Assembly: GCA_963576785.1 (NCBI GenBank)
Contig: OY756139.1
Coordinates: 4,030,001-4,094,000 of the forward strand
Origin: Chlorophyllum brunneum
Taxonomy: Eukaryota > Basidiomycota > Agaricomycetes > Agaricales > Agaricaceae
Direction: 5' to 3'
DNA: 64,000 nt
The translations under genes were made by a program, and so were the position numbers. Shown in pieces: positions 22,635 through 34,023 of the stretch (positions are counted from its first letter, which is position 1; every line of letters starts with the position of its first letter). Under the pieces are notes generated by a model. It made no database searches. It saw nothing but the letters and a program-made list of their open reading frames with translations, and was not told where the DNA came from.

Positions 22635-23534
22635 CTAGTGCTTCTTGGGCTTCTTCTTCTTCTTCTGGACGTTAATCCAGGTAGGAGTAGGAGGAGAAGG
22701 CTGAGGGGGCTGCCCACTCGGATTGGCAGGGTGGCGAGGTCCTCTTGCAGGCTGGGCCCTGGTATCGCCTCCAGGGTGGAAGCGGTTCCAAGGTGGCCCA
22801 GGACAAGTCCTTGGGAAGTTGCCCTGAGGGCGAGCTTGGTAGTTGGCGGTAGCGGCGAAAGATGCTTGCTGGTTAGACATGTTAGGTCTTGACCCTTCAC
22901 GTCTTGACCACTCAGCATTTATAGCCTGCTGAACTACCTCCCAAGTCATATCTACAACATTGTGATTATTCGCCAATGTTGTTTGTGCCACCACATTCCA
23001 ATCAGGTGGTAATGCGTTCAAAGCAATCATCGCACCAAGAACTTCTGGCAAATTAACTTTAGCTGTTTCTAATTGAGAAGCCATTGTTCTCAATTCAGCT
23101 AGATCCATTGCTGGATCTTGATTCCCTGAAATGCGCTTTCGCAGCATTCTTTGGAGAATTGAATATACTGCGGCAGGAGAAGGTGTCCCAAAGTGAGTTT
23201 TCAAATCACTCCAAAGAAATCCAGGAGCATCATGTCCATGGAGTAATAAGGAATCAGGTAAAGTGCCATTCATAACAGCCAATGCCTGACCTCTCAATTG
23301 ATCTCTCCTTCTATCCTCATCCATTAAAGTGGCAGGATTTTTAGCGGAGAGATCCTTTTCTGTCACAGTCCATCCTGACTGGTCGGAGCCAGTGACAGAA
23401 ATGAGGGTTAAGGCATCCTGAAGCCTTCTAGACCAGAATGCATAGTTCTTAGGCCCATTGAGCTTAGGCAAACCAGAGATGATTGTTGAGGAAATGACCG
23501 TAATGAGTTGTTTGCTGGGGGCAGCAGTAAACAC
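22635..23534 (-). pseudogene. gag: Copia gag
   Basis: About 300 codons with the copia gag pattern: LPKLNGPKNYAFWSRRLQDA near the start, then ALAVMNGTLPDSLL, and LRTMASQLETAKVNLPE. A basic tail rich in Pro and Lys ends at TAG 22635. The frame is already open inside the 5' LTR (23484-23534) and crosses the LTR boundary with no ATG. The first possible start is a GTG at 23534, so initiation must be upstream, by splicing or at a lost codon. Confidence 0.8.
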
Positions 23535-24056
23535 AGTGGGAGAGAATGTAGGGTCTACTCACCAAGATAATAAGCTTCTATCTGATACCTATAGAAAGGT
23601 AATTCAGATAGACAGATATTATTGATGAAGCGGTCAATGTTAGTATTGACTAGATCAAAGTCAAGTAGATCAGTGTTTGGGTTGTACTGAAGAATGTAGA
23701 AAATGATGAAAGAGGTTGTTTGATTGAACAAGATACAGAACTAGGTCTGTTACATGGGGTTTATATACATGTTAGAGCATAGACAAGTCATACTACATAA
23801 AATACTAGGAATATATAGAATGTTCCTTATAACTCCCATTAACTGTGGTGTAGTGCCTGCGGAGTACTGTGGAACGTATTATACTAGTCATTGGTACTAT
23901 GTAGAATAATCTATCAAGTACTTATGACTCTCATTGTATGCAGAGCAACTCATTGGAAGTTACTATGGATTGAAGTTACTAGAAAGTAACAGATCAGTCT
24001 ATTATTATCATAATGACTTCATAGTCTATTTCTAGAGTATGTCCAAAACTTCAACA
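23484..24056 (-). repeat. Copia 5' LTR
   Basis: 573 bp, about 95 percent identical by eye to 16977-17548. Its inner edge joins directly to gag coding sequence, leaving no conventional spacer for a primer-binding site. Confidence 0.88.
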
Positions 24057-24239
24057 ATTTATACTAACTACTTCTTTTCTATAAATACTACAGAGTATAG
24101 ATAATGAGACTGGAACAAGTTTCACATTGTGAAACTGATAGATATGAAACATAAGACAAAACACTACTAAAGATAGACATGAAACTGATAAAGGTGAAAT
24201 GACTAAATATAGAGCAAAGTAAAACTGATGAAGGTGAAA
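24057..24239 (-). repeat. Gypsy-2 3' LTR fragment
   Basis: Reverse complement of 56221-56410, downstream of the third frame. It contains repeated GTTTCA words (as TGAAAC here) and a TATA-like ATTTATA. Only the outer part is present, because the copia LTR abuts at 24056. Confidence 0.5.
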
Positions 24240-26311
24240 CAGATGAGTGCTTACTTGTTCTCAGAGATCTTGGATGACAATGATGGAGATTCATTGGAAC
24301 AGCTGCAGTCACAAGACCTGCAGGACAAGGTGGTAGAGGGTGATGACAACAGTGGTAATAGAAGAACTGCATCCATAGGATGATCGGAGTTGGATAATAA
24401 GGATGATGTTGATACAATTGGTTCTTCAGAGAGATAAGACTCGGGCAACTTGACAAAGGCTCAAGTAGATCACAATAGTGGATGGGGAGAGTCGTTGCTG
24501 TTACTACTGGGTACAGCAGGTTCATTGTCTGGTAATAAGTCCCTAGGTCACATTTCTATACAATAGATTCCATTGGTGACTTGTTGGTAAATGAGCACTT
24601 CAAGTGCTGGACCACAAGTGTACATGTAGAGGTGGATGTACTGCATAGTTTCTTTGGTAGTCAGTCATGCTTTCCAACTGTTATTCCAGGTGTCATAGAG
24701 GTTGTTCTCGATAGTGCATAAGTAGAGTCCATTGGTGTCACATACATGTAAGTATGGTGCGTATTTCCAGGCTAGTCAAAGTAGAGAGTCGATGATAGCA
24801 TCATTGGATTGTGGTGGTAGGACAAGTGGTATTGCTTCTGGGAACTTGTTATAACCTCTGATATAGGTTTGAGGTCCAAACATAACATTATTCCCTTTGT
24901 TAGTAATGAATTCCATTTTGTTACATTCAATCTTGGGTGGTTGGTAGTAAGGACTGTCCTCAGGGAGTTCTTTTACTCCATATAGTTCATCAGGTCAGTA
25001 TCTAATGTGATTGGCCACTTCCAATATCTGAGAAGGGATCCTCATAATAGCCTTCATCCTGGTAGGGTGGTAAGGTCAAGGTGGCAGATGGTAGAGGGAG
25101 CGAGATGCTGTTTTGGGTCCTGGTAGTGGCAGTTCTGGAGTACCAGTGTCCATTGGGGTTGGGAGGCCTGAGCCTAATAGTACAATAGCTTCGAGTATTT
25201 GCTCCATTTCTGGAACTGTGAACACAGCTGATGACCTCATTGAGTTGATTGTATAGTTCTTGCATGTTAGGATCCAGTCATTGGGTTTGATAAGCCAGAG
25301 TGGTAGTTTGGCCATATCATTGATCATAGTTGGGTCAGCTTTGTAGTACAAGTTGAGTATTTCGAGGTTGGGTGCTTCATATGGGCTGCCTATGAACTTG
25401 TGGAGTTGGGTTAATTGTTGCTGCAGTATAGGAATCTGGCAGGGTCTTTCGTTTTCATGGTCATGATATCAGTGACGATCTTGGATAGCCCGGTAATAGT
25501 TGAGTGGAACTGCAGGTGGTTCATGCTCATATCGAGGTGGGTCATGATGTGCAGGGTGGCCTTGGACAGGCACAGGTTTGACAAGTCTATGCTCCATTTG
25601 GGCATCAGTCTGAACCAGAGTTGATTGATGAGTCAGATTGCCATCGTTAGTGGCATCATAGAAAGGAAGGCCTCGAGGGATTCTTAATGTGGGATATATG
25701 GGGCAAGACTCTGGTGGAGGTTCTTGAGGCTGGTTATTGTTTTGAGTGGGTAGTTGGGGAACATTAGGAGTTGATAAAGGGCTACCTTGGCCATGTGCAC
25801 TAAGGGTAGTGCTAATTGAGTAACAGAGAAGTCAATAGGAGTGTTGGATGTATTGCAAATCCTCACATACTCCATTGGGTAGAGTGTGGCTAGTAAGAAT
25901 GTTGTAGCTTTGCTGTATGGCATAGGTGTATTGACTAAGCATTCACATATTATGAAGGCAAGCAGCAAGCAAATTCCTGTATTCATTGCAATGGGCAATA
26001 GATATGTTATCCCCTCATAGATTAGGGTAGCAATCAGATAGTCATCTTTTGATAGTGTTTCGAAGTTGTAGGCAGGTAGTGTCACATGCAGATTTGATAT
26101 CAAGTAGGGGAGGGATGGTATGCAGCTGTAATCCAATGGGCTGGATAAATTCCTCATTGTTGAGGGTGATGGAATACTTGGGCAATGAGTGAAGGATATC
26201 ATCAAGGTCTGGCAATACAGGCAGTCCATTGATGATATTGGCAGTGATTTCAGTGGTATATAACAGTAGCTGTGGTGGCTGGTGCTGAGGCTGGGCAAGT
26301 ATTGGAAGCAT
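24240..26311 (-). pseudogene. Gypsy-2 third frame (about 690 codons), unknown function
   Basis: It follows the chromodomain region and opens MLPILAQPQHQPPQLLLY at 26311. With several stops and frame changes it can be followed through LDIKSACDTTCLQL, a Pro/Gln-rich middle (about 25640-25750), INDMAKLPLWLIKPNDWILT (25260-25320), then TYIRGYNKFPEAIPLV (24850) and a Cys-rich acidic end (SCDCSCSNES near 24290). No known domain is visible. The C-terminal part from the TYIRGY segment recurs twice, in opposite orientations, at 55590-56215 and 56703-57308. Confidence 0.5.
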
Positions 26312-26397
26312 TGAGAGACATGGGGAGTTCAGATATTGTGAGCTCTTTTATAGGTCTTGAGTATGTTCTTCATGTTTTGGAGGTTTGATACAGGTTT

Positions 26398-26634
26398 CTA
26401 TGAATTTTCGGAAGTGTGGTAGCCTTTCCACTTGATTAGGTATCTGAAACGATTATTGATCCTTTTATGGTGAAGAATGGCCTCGACTTTGTATTCTTCT
26501 TGACCACCAACAAGGAGAGGGAGGGGTTGAGACATGTGTTGTCCATACATTGTGTTTTTGATTGCAGGGGTAAGGAGGGAGGCATAAAACTTGTTGTAGA
26601 TCTTCCATGTTTCAGGTAATTTTAGCTGAAACAC
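26398..26634 (-). pseudogene. pol: Gypsy-2 pol C-terminus with chromodomain
   Basis: FQLKLPETWKIYNKFYASLL is the usual end of the gypsy GPY/F module. It is followed by YKVEAILHHKR, then RFRYLIKWKGYHTSENS, a chromodomain core. It was continuous with the integrase fragment at 28345-28466 before the LINE inserted. Confidence 0.85.
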
Positions 26635-26639
26635 AACAG

Positions 26640-28340
26640 GTGAGATCTTTTTTATTTTATTTTATTTTTTAAATCAACAATTTATATAGCGGTGCTTGAA
26701 TGCAGTCTGCATGTACATACAAACAAAGGTAGAATGTACAGAATGTTTGGAGCAAGGAAAGTAAACTTAAAGTACACTAACCCCACGAGACTCGACACCA
26801 TCTAGTGCATACACTAGAGAGAGATTTGGTACCTAAGTTGAACAGTGGGAAAAAGATAAAGAAGGAATTTGGGAGAGAGAGAGTGAGAGAGAGAAATTGA
26901 TAGAAAGGAAACTATCAACTTGCAAACACAAGGGGAAACAACAAACAGTACTAGCATGTGGAGGGGCATTTACCTAGACACCATGGGAAAGATGGATGTT
27001 GAATGAAAACTACATTAAAATAGTAGACGAGCGAGGAAGGGAGAAATAGAGAAGTTGAAGTCCATAACCAGGAAAGCACAAGAAAATTTTAAAAAGAAGA
27101 AAGGACTCACACAGGTGCAGACCCGAACCTCTGATGGGCTTGACAATAATGTAACAGGGGTATTGAACTGGCATGGATATGAAGGTGGTCAGGTTCCAGT
27201 GGGAAACTGAATGCAGTAGGATTGCGATGTAGGAAGTTGACAAACTTCTTGATGTTGTTGATGCCATAGTAATGGTCAAAGTACTGACACCGATAGAGGA
27301 TATGCAACCTGGTCTAAACCAGTTGATTGCTGCAGTGGTGGCAAGATAAGTCCTTAGTAGGGAAGAACCTAAGGTAGTATTCTCCAATCGGGGCATGGCA
27401 TAGGTATGACAAGCTCTTGCAAAGAGCTGGAGCTGGTATCTGCATTCTCTTATCCAAGGGCCAGAGTTGATGTGTGTTGGTAAAGCAGAGGCCCCATTTG
27501 CTCACACTGGAAGGTGGAAGAAGGAGCTACCACTGTATTTTTTGAACCCAAACATGGTCTGTCATGTGTGAATGGCGCATTCGGTGGACTTCTTATGTAG
27601 ATAGGCAACAGAGTTAGGGATATGGTGATTTCAACCCCGGTTGGGCCAGGCAACTGTTTGAATCCAGTCATGTGTGGCTTGCTGGATCCCGTATTTGCAC
27701 TTAGATGGAGTGTGATAGAACAAAAGGTGGTGTCAGTCGGATTTGTTGAACCAAGCCAGAAGCACCTTCAAAGTGAGGATGGACTGTCATTAGCAGGAGT
27801 GTGGTGAACAGTTGAGTAAAAGCCTAGAGGCTGTGAGGGAGTCAGTGAACACATGGATATGCTCAACCTGGTCATAGTCATTGGTGGCAAGTACCTTGGT
27901 AATTCCCAGGTATTGCACCACTAGTTCAATGTCAGTAGACATTGTTCCTCCAAGCCTCTTCATGATAGAGTTTCCTCTGTCTAAGTGTTGAATAGTAGCT
28001 GCCACTGTGAATTGGCCAGCAAGCAGGTTGGGGTTGGAGTGGACTGAGCCGTCCGTGCCTATGATAATGGATTTGAAGTCTATCGTTGCTTTCATTGTTA
28101 CATCATCCCAAAGCATCATTGAGAGGTGGGGATCATCCCGGTTGAATCCTATAAATGATACATTAGTAGGAAAGCAGTCAAGTAACCTATGTCTGGGCCA
28201 GAGAGTTTTGGAAACAGAATTGAAAGATTCTACATAACAAGTCTCGGGGGTGGGGCACGAAATGTCCATTACAGCTCCAAGTGTCTTCTTCTTCTGAATC
28301 TCCATGAAATTCTTGATATGAAGTCGGTGAGTGAGATTTT
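26640..28340 (-). mobile_element. 5'-truncated LINE nested in gypsy-2
   Basis: Only the 3' part of a non-LTR element is present. It encodes an RNase H domain (27790-28305: IIIGTDGSVHSNP, then GTMSTDIELVVQYLG, then HVFTDSLTASRLLLN, giving D, E and D), followed by a CCHC-like C-terminal finger (LSCHHCSNQ, HILYRCQYFDHYYG; 27200-27370). On the plus strand its left end is T-rich, TTTTATTTTATTTT at about 26650-26668, that is an A-rich tail on the minus strand. Short flanking repeats GTGAGATCTTTT (26640) and GTGAGATTTTCTT (28331) are a probable target duplication. Reverse transcriptase and endonuclease are missing. Confidence 0.8.
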
Positions 28341-28344
28341 CTTG

Positions 28345-29453
28345 ATGATTGTGAAAGGTTCTTCCCTTCTTTGGGTAATTTTCCTATTTGTAAAGTTTAT
28401 TGGTAGGTGTTTGTTTTCTAGCCAAACTTTATCCCCTTCATTAAAGTTTGGTAACCTATAATTCACAGTTCATTTGGCCATGATTTCACAGGCATGGTTG
28501 TGTGCTTCAAAGGCTCAATGTCAAGCATCAGATAGTTTCTTGAGGTAATCCTCAGTGGCAGGAACATTTGTTGGTTCCAGAGTAGTAGGGAATGGTTTTG
28601 GTGCATAGCCATAGAGTAGCTGGAAAGGTGACTCTTTTTGTCTAGCATGGGGGTGATTGTTATGAGCAAATTCATAGAGTGAGAGGAACTTTGCCCAATC
28701 ATTTGGTTGAGCTGAAGTGGCAAGTGCTAAATATAGCTCAATTTCCTGATTGATCCATTTGGTTAATCTGTCAGTTTGTGGGTAATAGGCTGTTGAATAG
28801 GCAGGGTTGATGTTAAGTAGTTTATAGAATTCTTGCATCACTTTGACAGTAAATCGCAGATCTTGGTCAGAGATGATCTTGTCAGGTATGCCATATTTGG
28901 AAAAGAGGTGGTCAACCAATAGCTGTGCAATCTGTTGTGCATCAGTATTTTTGGTAGTTGGCACTAGAATTATCCCCTTTGATAATTCATGGTCCACTAT
29001 GGATAAAATACAATCATATCCTTGGGACAGGGAGAGATCAGTGATAAGGTCCATTGATATCTGGGAAAATGGATGGGTTGACTTGGGTGCAGGAATAGGT
29101 TGTAGTGGTGGCTTTGTTGGATGATGGTTAATCTTGAATTGTTGGCACTTTGGACATCTAGTGACATATTTGCGGACATAGTCCTTGATTCCTGGCCAAT
29201 AGGCATAATCCAATATCTTGGATAGGGTAGCTGCTGCTCCTGGATGGAGGTTTGGTAAGGTGTCATGGGCATGTTCAGTGATTTGGTATTTTAATCCAGA
29301 GTCATTTGGAATAATGACTTGGTTGGCATTGTGTGGGAGATTACTATCAGGTGTCTCATCAAGATTAGGGTCAATCATATCATGGTGTTGACATACTTTG
29401 TCAAGATTAGCCTTAGTGAGGAGGTGTACTATGGCACTGTTGAATACAGTCAC
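28345..29453 (-). pseudogene. pol: Gypsy-2 integrase
   Basis: The zinc finger (HPGAAATLSKILDYAYWPG to RCPKCQ) leads to the DDE core (QISMDLITDLSLSQGYDCIL; SDQDLRFTVKVMQEFY; STAYYPQTDRLTKWINQEIE), followed by the C-terminal part RLPNFNEGDKVWLENKHLP and EPFTIIKKIS (28345-28466). There is a stop near 28467 and substitutions in conserved positions (DRGPQF replaced by DQDLRF), so the enzyme is inactive. Confidence 0.85.
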
Positions 29454-29454
29454 T

Positions 29455-31500
29455 TCCTGGTTGTCTTTGTCATCAGGAGTATGGTCAGGTCATTGTGATA
29501 ATGCATTGGCTGGACCATTCTTTCGGCCAGGTATATGCTTAACCTTTAGTTGAGGTTTGAAGCATTCCATATAGGCTGCCCATCGGGCTTGACGTTGATT
29601 AAGGGTCTGGGGTTCCTTGAATCAGGATAAGTTCTTGTGATTGCTTCATACAATGAATTCATGTTTGGCTCCTTCCAAATGGTGGTGCCATTTTTTTAAG
29701 GCTCATATGATAGCTAGCCATTCTTGCTCTGAGCAGTAGTGGTTTCATTCTGTCAAGTTGAATGCTCTGGAGATAAAGGCAATTGGGTGCTTTACTCTAT
29801 TATCATTATGTTGGGTAAGGATGGCTCCTGAGGCATATACAGAAGTGTTGGTTTTGATTTCGAAAGGTTTGTCAGGATCTGGCACAATCAAGATAGGCTT
29901 CTCCATGAAGCATTTCTTCAGATCTTTGAAGGTGGTTTAGTGCTCATTGGTCCAATGGAATTTAATATTTTTGGACATGAGAGAGTTTAGTGGTATGGCA
30001 TGTTGTGCATAATTCTTGATGAATCTTCTGTAGAAGTTACAGAATCCAATAAATTTTCACATATTGTGGGTCATTTTGGGTATTGGCCAATTCTTGATTC
30101 CTTCAAGTTTGGCTGCATCCATTTCAATGGATGATGGGGAGATTATAGCACTGAGGTACTCAAGGCATTGTTTCTTGAATTCATATTTCTTGGGTTTGAG
30201 AAATAGATCATGTTCTCAAAGTAGTTTTAATACTTCACAGGTAAGGTGTTAGAGTTCTTCTTGTGTTTTGGCATGTATGAGAATATCATCCATGTATACA
30301 AGGACTCCTTTGTCAATCAGGGGGTGGAATATGTGGTCCATCATGGATTAGAAAGTGGCTGGGGAGTTGCATATCCCAAAGAACATCATAGTTGGCTCGT
30401 ATAGGCCTTTTGGTGTTCTGAATGCAGCTTTTCATTCATTGCCTTTTTGGATACAGATATTGTTGTATCTGGCATGTACATCAAGTTTGGTAAACCAATT
30501 TGATCCTTTAAGTTTGTCAAGTAGTGATGAAATGAGTGGGATTGGGTATACATTCTTGATGGTATAACTATTGAGATATCAATAGTCTTGACATGGGCAG
30601 AGTTTTCCATCTTTCTTCCTTACAAAGAAGAAAGGTGAGGTCAGAGGTGATTTCAATCATCAAATATATCCCTTGGCTAGGTTCTTCTCAATGAATTTAT
30701 CAAGTTCATTGGTCTCTTGGGGTAATAGTTGATAAGCAGGTCCAGCTTTTGGTTCAAAAGATTCTTTCATCTTGATTTTGTGATCCCATGGTCAAGTGGG
30801 TAGGTATCATGAAGTAGCTTGTTCACTGAATATATCAAGGTAGTCATGAAAATTGGCTGGTACAATTTTCAGAGGGTCAGTTTCTTTCTTCTCTCCATAT
30901 TACTGGGCAATAAACTAGGAGGCATTGGCTTTGAAGTTTATTTCTTCAAATGTGGCAGGTTCAAGGTAGATGTGGTTCACTTGTTTGGCTTCATTTGTAC
31001 TGTCATCCATAGAGGTGACAAGGCAGTTGAGCTGGGGGTTGTCAATAAATGGGGTTCTCCATTTCATAGTTTTCCTTGACCAATCAACTTCTGGGTTGAA
31101 TTGTAATAGCCAGGGCATTCCTAAGATTAGGTGTGGCATTCCTAGTCCAATGATTCTTGGTTTTAGAATCATTTGTTGTCCGTCTATGGTAAGTCTAAGG
31201 ACAGCATCATAGTTAGCTTGTCCTTGTCCATTGGTGGTTCCATCAGTATTAAGGATGGTGACTGGTATGTCAAGTGGACAGGTTGGTAGGTTCCATCATT
31301 CTATAAGAGATGGGTCAATGTAATTTCCAGCTGCTCCTGAATCTAGGAGAGCAAGGTGTTCAGTAGTTGTGTTAGGTAAGTGGATGGTAGTTGGAACATA
31401 GATAGTATTGTTCTTTGGAACAATGTTGATGGTGGTGATTTGTTCAGTGTCAGGTTTGCAAGGTGGCTTAGGTCAGGGGTAGTCATCATGTTGTAGCATT
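29455..31500 (-). pseudogene. pol: Gypsy-2 protease, reverse transcriptase and RNase H
   Basis: Several stops interrupt this part. Protease shows LLDSGAAG near 31335. Reverse transcriptase shows GVLVYMDDILIHA near 30285-30320 and IKGSNWF-like and palm segments at 30380-30610. RNase H and the hinge to integrase (LSQ, stop, PDH) lie at 29460-29900, where neighbouring CAA TGA codons look like CGA CGA with a transition on each strand. Confidence 0.75.
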
Positions 31501-31559
31501 GAATAAGAAATATGTGGTTTCTTTATAGCTTGAGATCTAGATGCAGTAGCTAGTCTCTT

Positions 31560-32478
31560 TAGACAAAAGACTTAATTAGGTCTTTGTCGGGATGACCATC
31601 TGCAATGTTGAAGAGTTCTTCTATTTCTTCATCAGAGGTGTCTTCCATTACATTCACAATTCAGGTAGACTTGAATTGTCACTTGCTTTGGTCAAAGCAT
31701 TTGGACTTATAAGCAGTATTCTTTGATATACTAGCATAGTTCTTTCCATGGCTTTGTTGCAGGCAATTTCTGGAGAAATGTCTAGCAGATTTGCATGTAA
31801 AACATTTTTGTTTGTTGTATAACTTCCAGAGTTTGGGTGATAAGATAGCATTGAGTTGGGCTGTGGCAAGTTTTGTGGTCATGCAGGCAACTTGCTGGGT
31901 AGTTGCATTCAAATATTCATCATTGTCTAATAATGTTTCTTCCTCAGATTCTTCTCCTTCTTTGTCAGATCCTTCTCCTATTGGGTAAAGATTATTGAGC
32001 TGCTGCTCAAGGATGTGGTCAACGTCCATAGGACCATAGACTGGAGGGTTACTGCTTCTTTAAGTCAGCTGGTAAGATCTTGCATAAGACATTGAACTTG
32101 ATACTTTTGGAGTGTGATATTTTGAGTGATGGAAGGTATGTTGTACTGAGTAAACATGTCCTGTTGAGCTAAAATTCTGTTGTAGGTGTGCCATTGTTGC
32201 TGCATGTCATGCAGCTGTGTACCAAGCATTGATGTCATTTGGGGCAGGGTTCTGACTATAGACAAGCCTTTTGTAATACAGATCTAGTCCTTTGATGAAG
32301 AATATGATTTTGGTCTCTGTGTAGGTGATTCTAGCTCAGGTACACATATTCTTGAATTGCTCAACATAGACTGCGGCAGGTTATCCATTCTGGGTGACAT
32401 TAGATAGTTGATCAATGGTGATGAGAGTATTGTTTGTGCATCCCTTCTTTGACTTGTACCACCACCATCAATTTGCAA
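31560..32478 (-). pseudogene. gag: Gypsy-2 gag
   Basis: It begins MQIDGGGTSQRRDAQTI at 32478. Fragments continue through 32065-32265 to an acidic region (GEGSDKEGEESEEETLLD) and one zinc knuckle CFTCKSARHFSRNC (about 31790). Frame changes and stops separate the pieces. The gag core is short compared with E1-E4 and shows no clear resemblance to theirs. Confidence 0.7.
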
Positions 32479-32521
32479 AAGTCAATTTTAAGGTGCTAGT
32501 CTACAGTACAGAGGATATACA

Positions 32522-32778
32522 ATGCCTGCGCTATGTTCTAATCTCTCCCCAAGAGAGCCTACGCCTAACAGCAATGGGGACATCTTTGGGAACACACCAT
32601 GTGTTCCAGCTCCCTCCATCTTCATGGCCTCTCCAGCTCTGCCCCCTCCTGGTATCCTATTCCCTAGGATGCCATCTATGGAACAGAACAGTGGCCCGGA
32701 GGAGTTCTATGATGATGCTGTGAGAGAAGTTGGAAGGCTGGCTGAGTGGGTAAAGGCTTGCAGTTTGTATAACATGAG
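32522..32778 (+). pseudogene. Unidentified gene, 5' part (split by E2)
   Basis: Frame from ATG 32522: a Pro/Ser/Asn-rich start (MPALCSNLSPREPTPNS) followed by EEFYDDAVREVGRLAEWVKA. It is interrupted at codon 86 by gypsy element E2. Removing E2 and one ATGAG repeat restores the frame exactly into 39140 onward. I do not recognise the protein, and it could itself be part of an uncharacterised element. The 5' edge lies 43 bp from the truncated gypsy-2 gag on the opposite strand. Confidence 0.5.
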
Positions 32779-33079
32779 TGTTACGACCTTAGTCTCTGAC
32801 TCAGGTTGCAAGCCTTTGGATAAAGGGGAGGAAGTAGAGAAAGGAAGAAGGGATGATACGATTGGTAAAGTGTAAGGAATACATCAAGTATTACTACACT
32901 TTATATACTAGTGGTAAGGGCTAATAATAAGGGAGTCGAGTAACGGAGTCATAGGAGACGAGTAGAAGGAGTCAGGTAAGAGGCATAGCCTCTAGGGGTG
33001 ATACAGGAGGTGAAACAAGTATGAGGGTACACGAGGTAATGGGCGCATGATAGAAATGAACGGCCTACAATTCGTAACA
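32779..33079 (-). repeat. E2 3' LTR
   Basis: 301 bp, plus-strand TGTTACGACC to TTCGTAACA. Adjacent AATACCTCCCTTT (33080-33092) is the complement of the polypurine tract. Confidence 0.95.
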
Positions 33080-33186
33080 ATACCTCCCTTTCAAGCTTCA
33101 TGTCCTCATGATGCGTATTACTGTAAAGGTCCTTTGTAAAGTAAAGCATACGGAATTTGGTGAAGATAAGAAAGCGCGATGAGTAT

Positions 33187-34023
33187 TTACTTGTTCATGG
33201 GTATGGCCGCTCCCAGAGCTCTGGCCAAGTCCTTCTTGTTTCCTCCGATGAGAGGTGCTTTGTCAACACGTCGTAAGCCAATCCAGAGGGGTGCGTGTGG
33301 CGGTCCTTCTTTGAACAAGAAGTGGGTGTGGTTGTTATACGTGGTGTTGTCGTTGGTGTGATTGCTTAGCAGTTTATGCACGATGTCCTTCCAGTAGTCG
33401 TTGTTCTTTTCACCTTCTGATTTCAACGTGTTATATCCTGTCGGCGGGTGGAAGATCATGGGTGTGATGGGGGGTACTACTGTGGTGAGGATGGTTTGGA
33501 GATGGGCTACTTCCTCTTTGATGTCGGGGTGCAGTAGTTGGTCAGTGGCTGTTGTTTCTTGTGTCCTTTGTTCGCATTTATGACAGATGTGATGTTGGAT
33601 GGGGAACGGGTCGTTACTAACAAGTAGTCGGTTAACGATATGGTGGGAGAGGTTGTCGGTACTCCTTGACTCGTACGTATTGAGTCATTTGGCTAGAGCT
33701 ACAAGGATACTGTGCATCCGAGCTCGTATGTTGGAGATAACAAGGAGTTGCAAGTCGTCGTTAATTTCGTACAAGTGCCTCTCTAGTTGGTCTCTCCTTC
33801 CTTCATCGATGATGAACTGATTGAGTCTCGGAGTGGCTTCGGATAATGTGTCCATAATTTTCGAGGCGCCTTCTTGGGTTGCTTTCACTGCTGCGCCCAA
33901 TAGTATTATGGTGTCGACTAGGGTTTCTCCTTCTACGAGTTCTTCATGGCTGGTCCTTTCTGGGACGAGTTCTTCGAATTCTTTGAGGTAGGGGTATGGG
34001 GTAAGTTGGCGTTCAGCGGGCAT
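33187..34023 (-). pseudogene. E2 ORF3, accessory protein of unknown function
   Basis: 278-codon frame opening MPAERQLTPYPYLKEFEELV, with one TGA at 33685-33687 where E4 has CGA. It is helix-rich at the N-terminus (LGAAVKATQEGASKIMDTL, RDQLERHLYEINDDLQLL). The middle segment HHICHKCEQRTQ has His and Cys spaced as in a small metal site. The C-terminal module FHPPTGYNTLKSEGEKNNDY ends in LWIGLRRVDKAPLIGGNKKD. No membrane segment is seen. It is shared with E3 and E4 at high identity and with E1 at low identity. Confidence 0.6.

Larger units (their letters stand above)
16977..24056 (-). mobile_element. Ty1/copia retrotransposon
   Basis: A full-length copia element on the minus strand: gene order gag, protease, integrase, reverse transcriptase, RNase H. 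LTRs of 572 and 573 bp (16977-17548 and 23484-24056) have matching TGTTGA/TCAACA ends and differ at roughly thirty positions, so it is older than E1. There is no target duplication: GGTTC is on the left and ATTTA on the right. The left flank is the old copia-like leader and the right flank is the LTR-like tail of gypsy-2. This suggests recombination between two copia insertions or a flanking deletion. Confidence 0.88.
24057..32500 (-). mobile_element. Old Ty3/gypsy element of a second family (gypsy-2)
   Basis: The minus-strand order is gag (32478 downward), protease, reverse transcriptase, integrase, chromodomain, and a long third frame ending near 24240, with an LTR-like tail to 24057. The 5' LTR is missing: gag begins only 43 bp from the start of an unrelated plus-strand gene at 32522. 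The 3' end is cut by the copia LTR. A LINE fragment is nested inside the integrase C-terminal region (26640-28340). Many stops, largely TGA/TAG at former CpG sites, show long inactivity. It differs from E1-E4 throughout. Confidence 0.85.

Noticed and set aside
22485..22892. Plus-strand 135-codon frame, Gly/Arg-rich
   Set aside because: Antisense shadow of the Pro-rich copia gag tail and the following frame, which carry recognisable copia motifs on the minus strand.
23570..23600. GGTATCAGATAG in the copia 5' LTR as a primer-binding site
   Set aside because: It resembles the plant copia primer site but lies about 90 bp inside the LTR, whose TGTTGA/TCAACA ends are well supported by the two copies.
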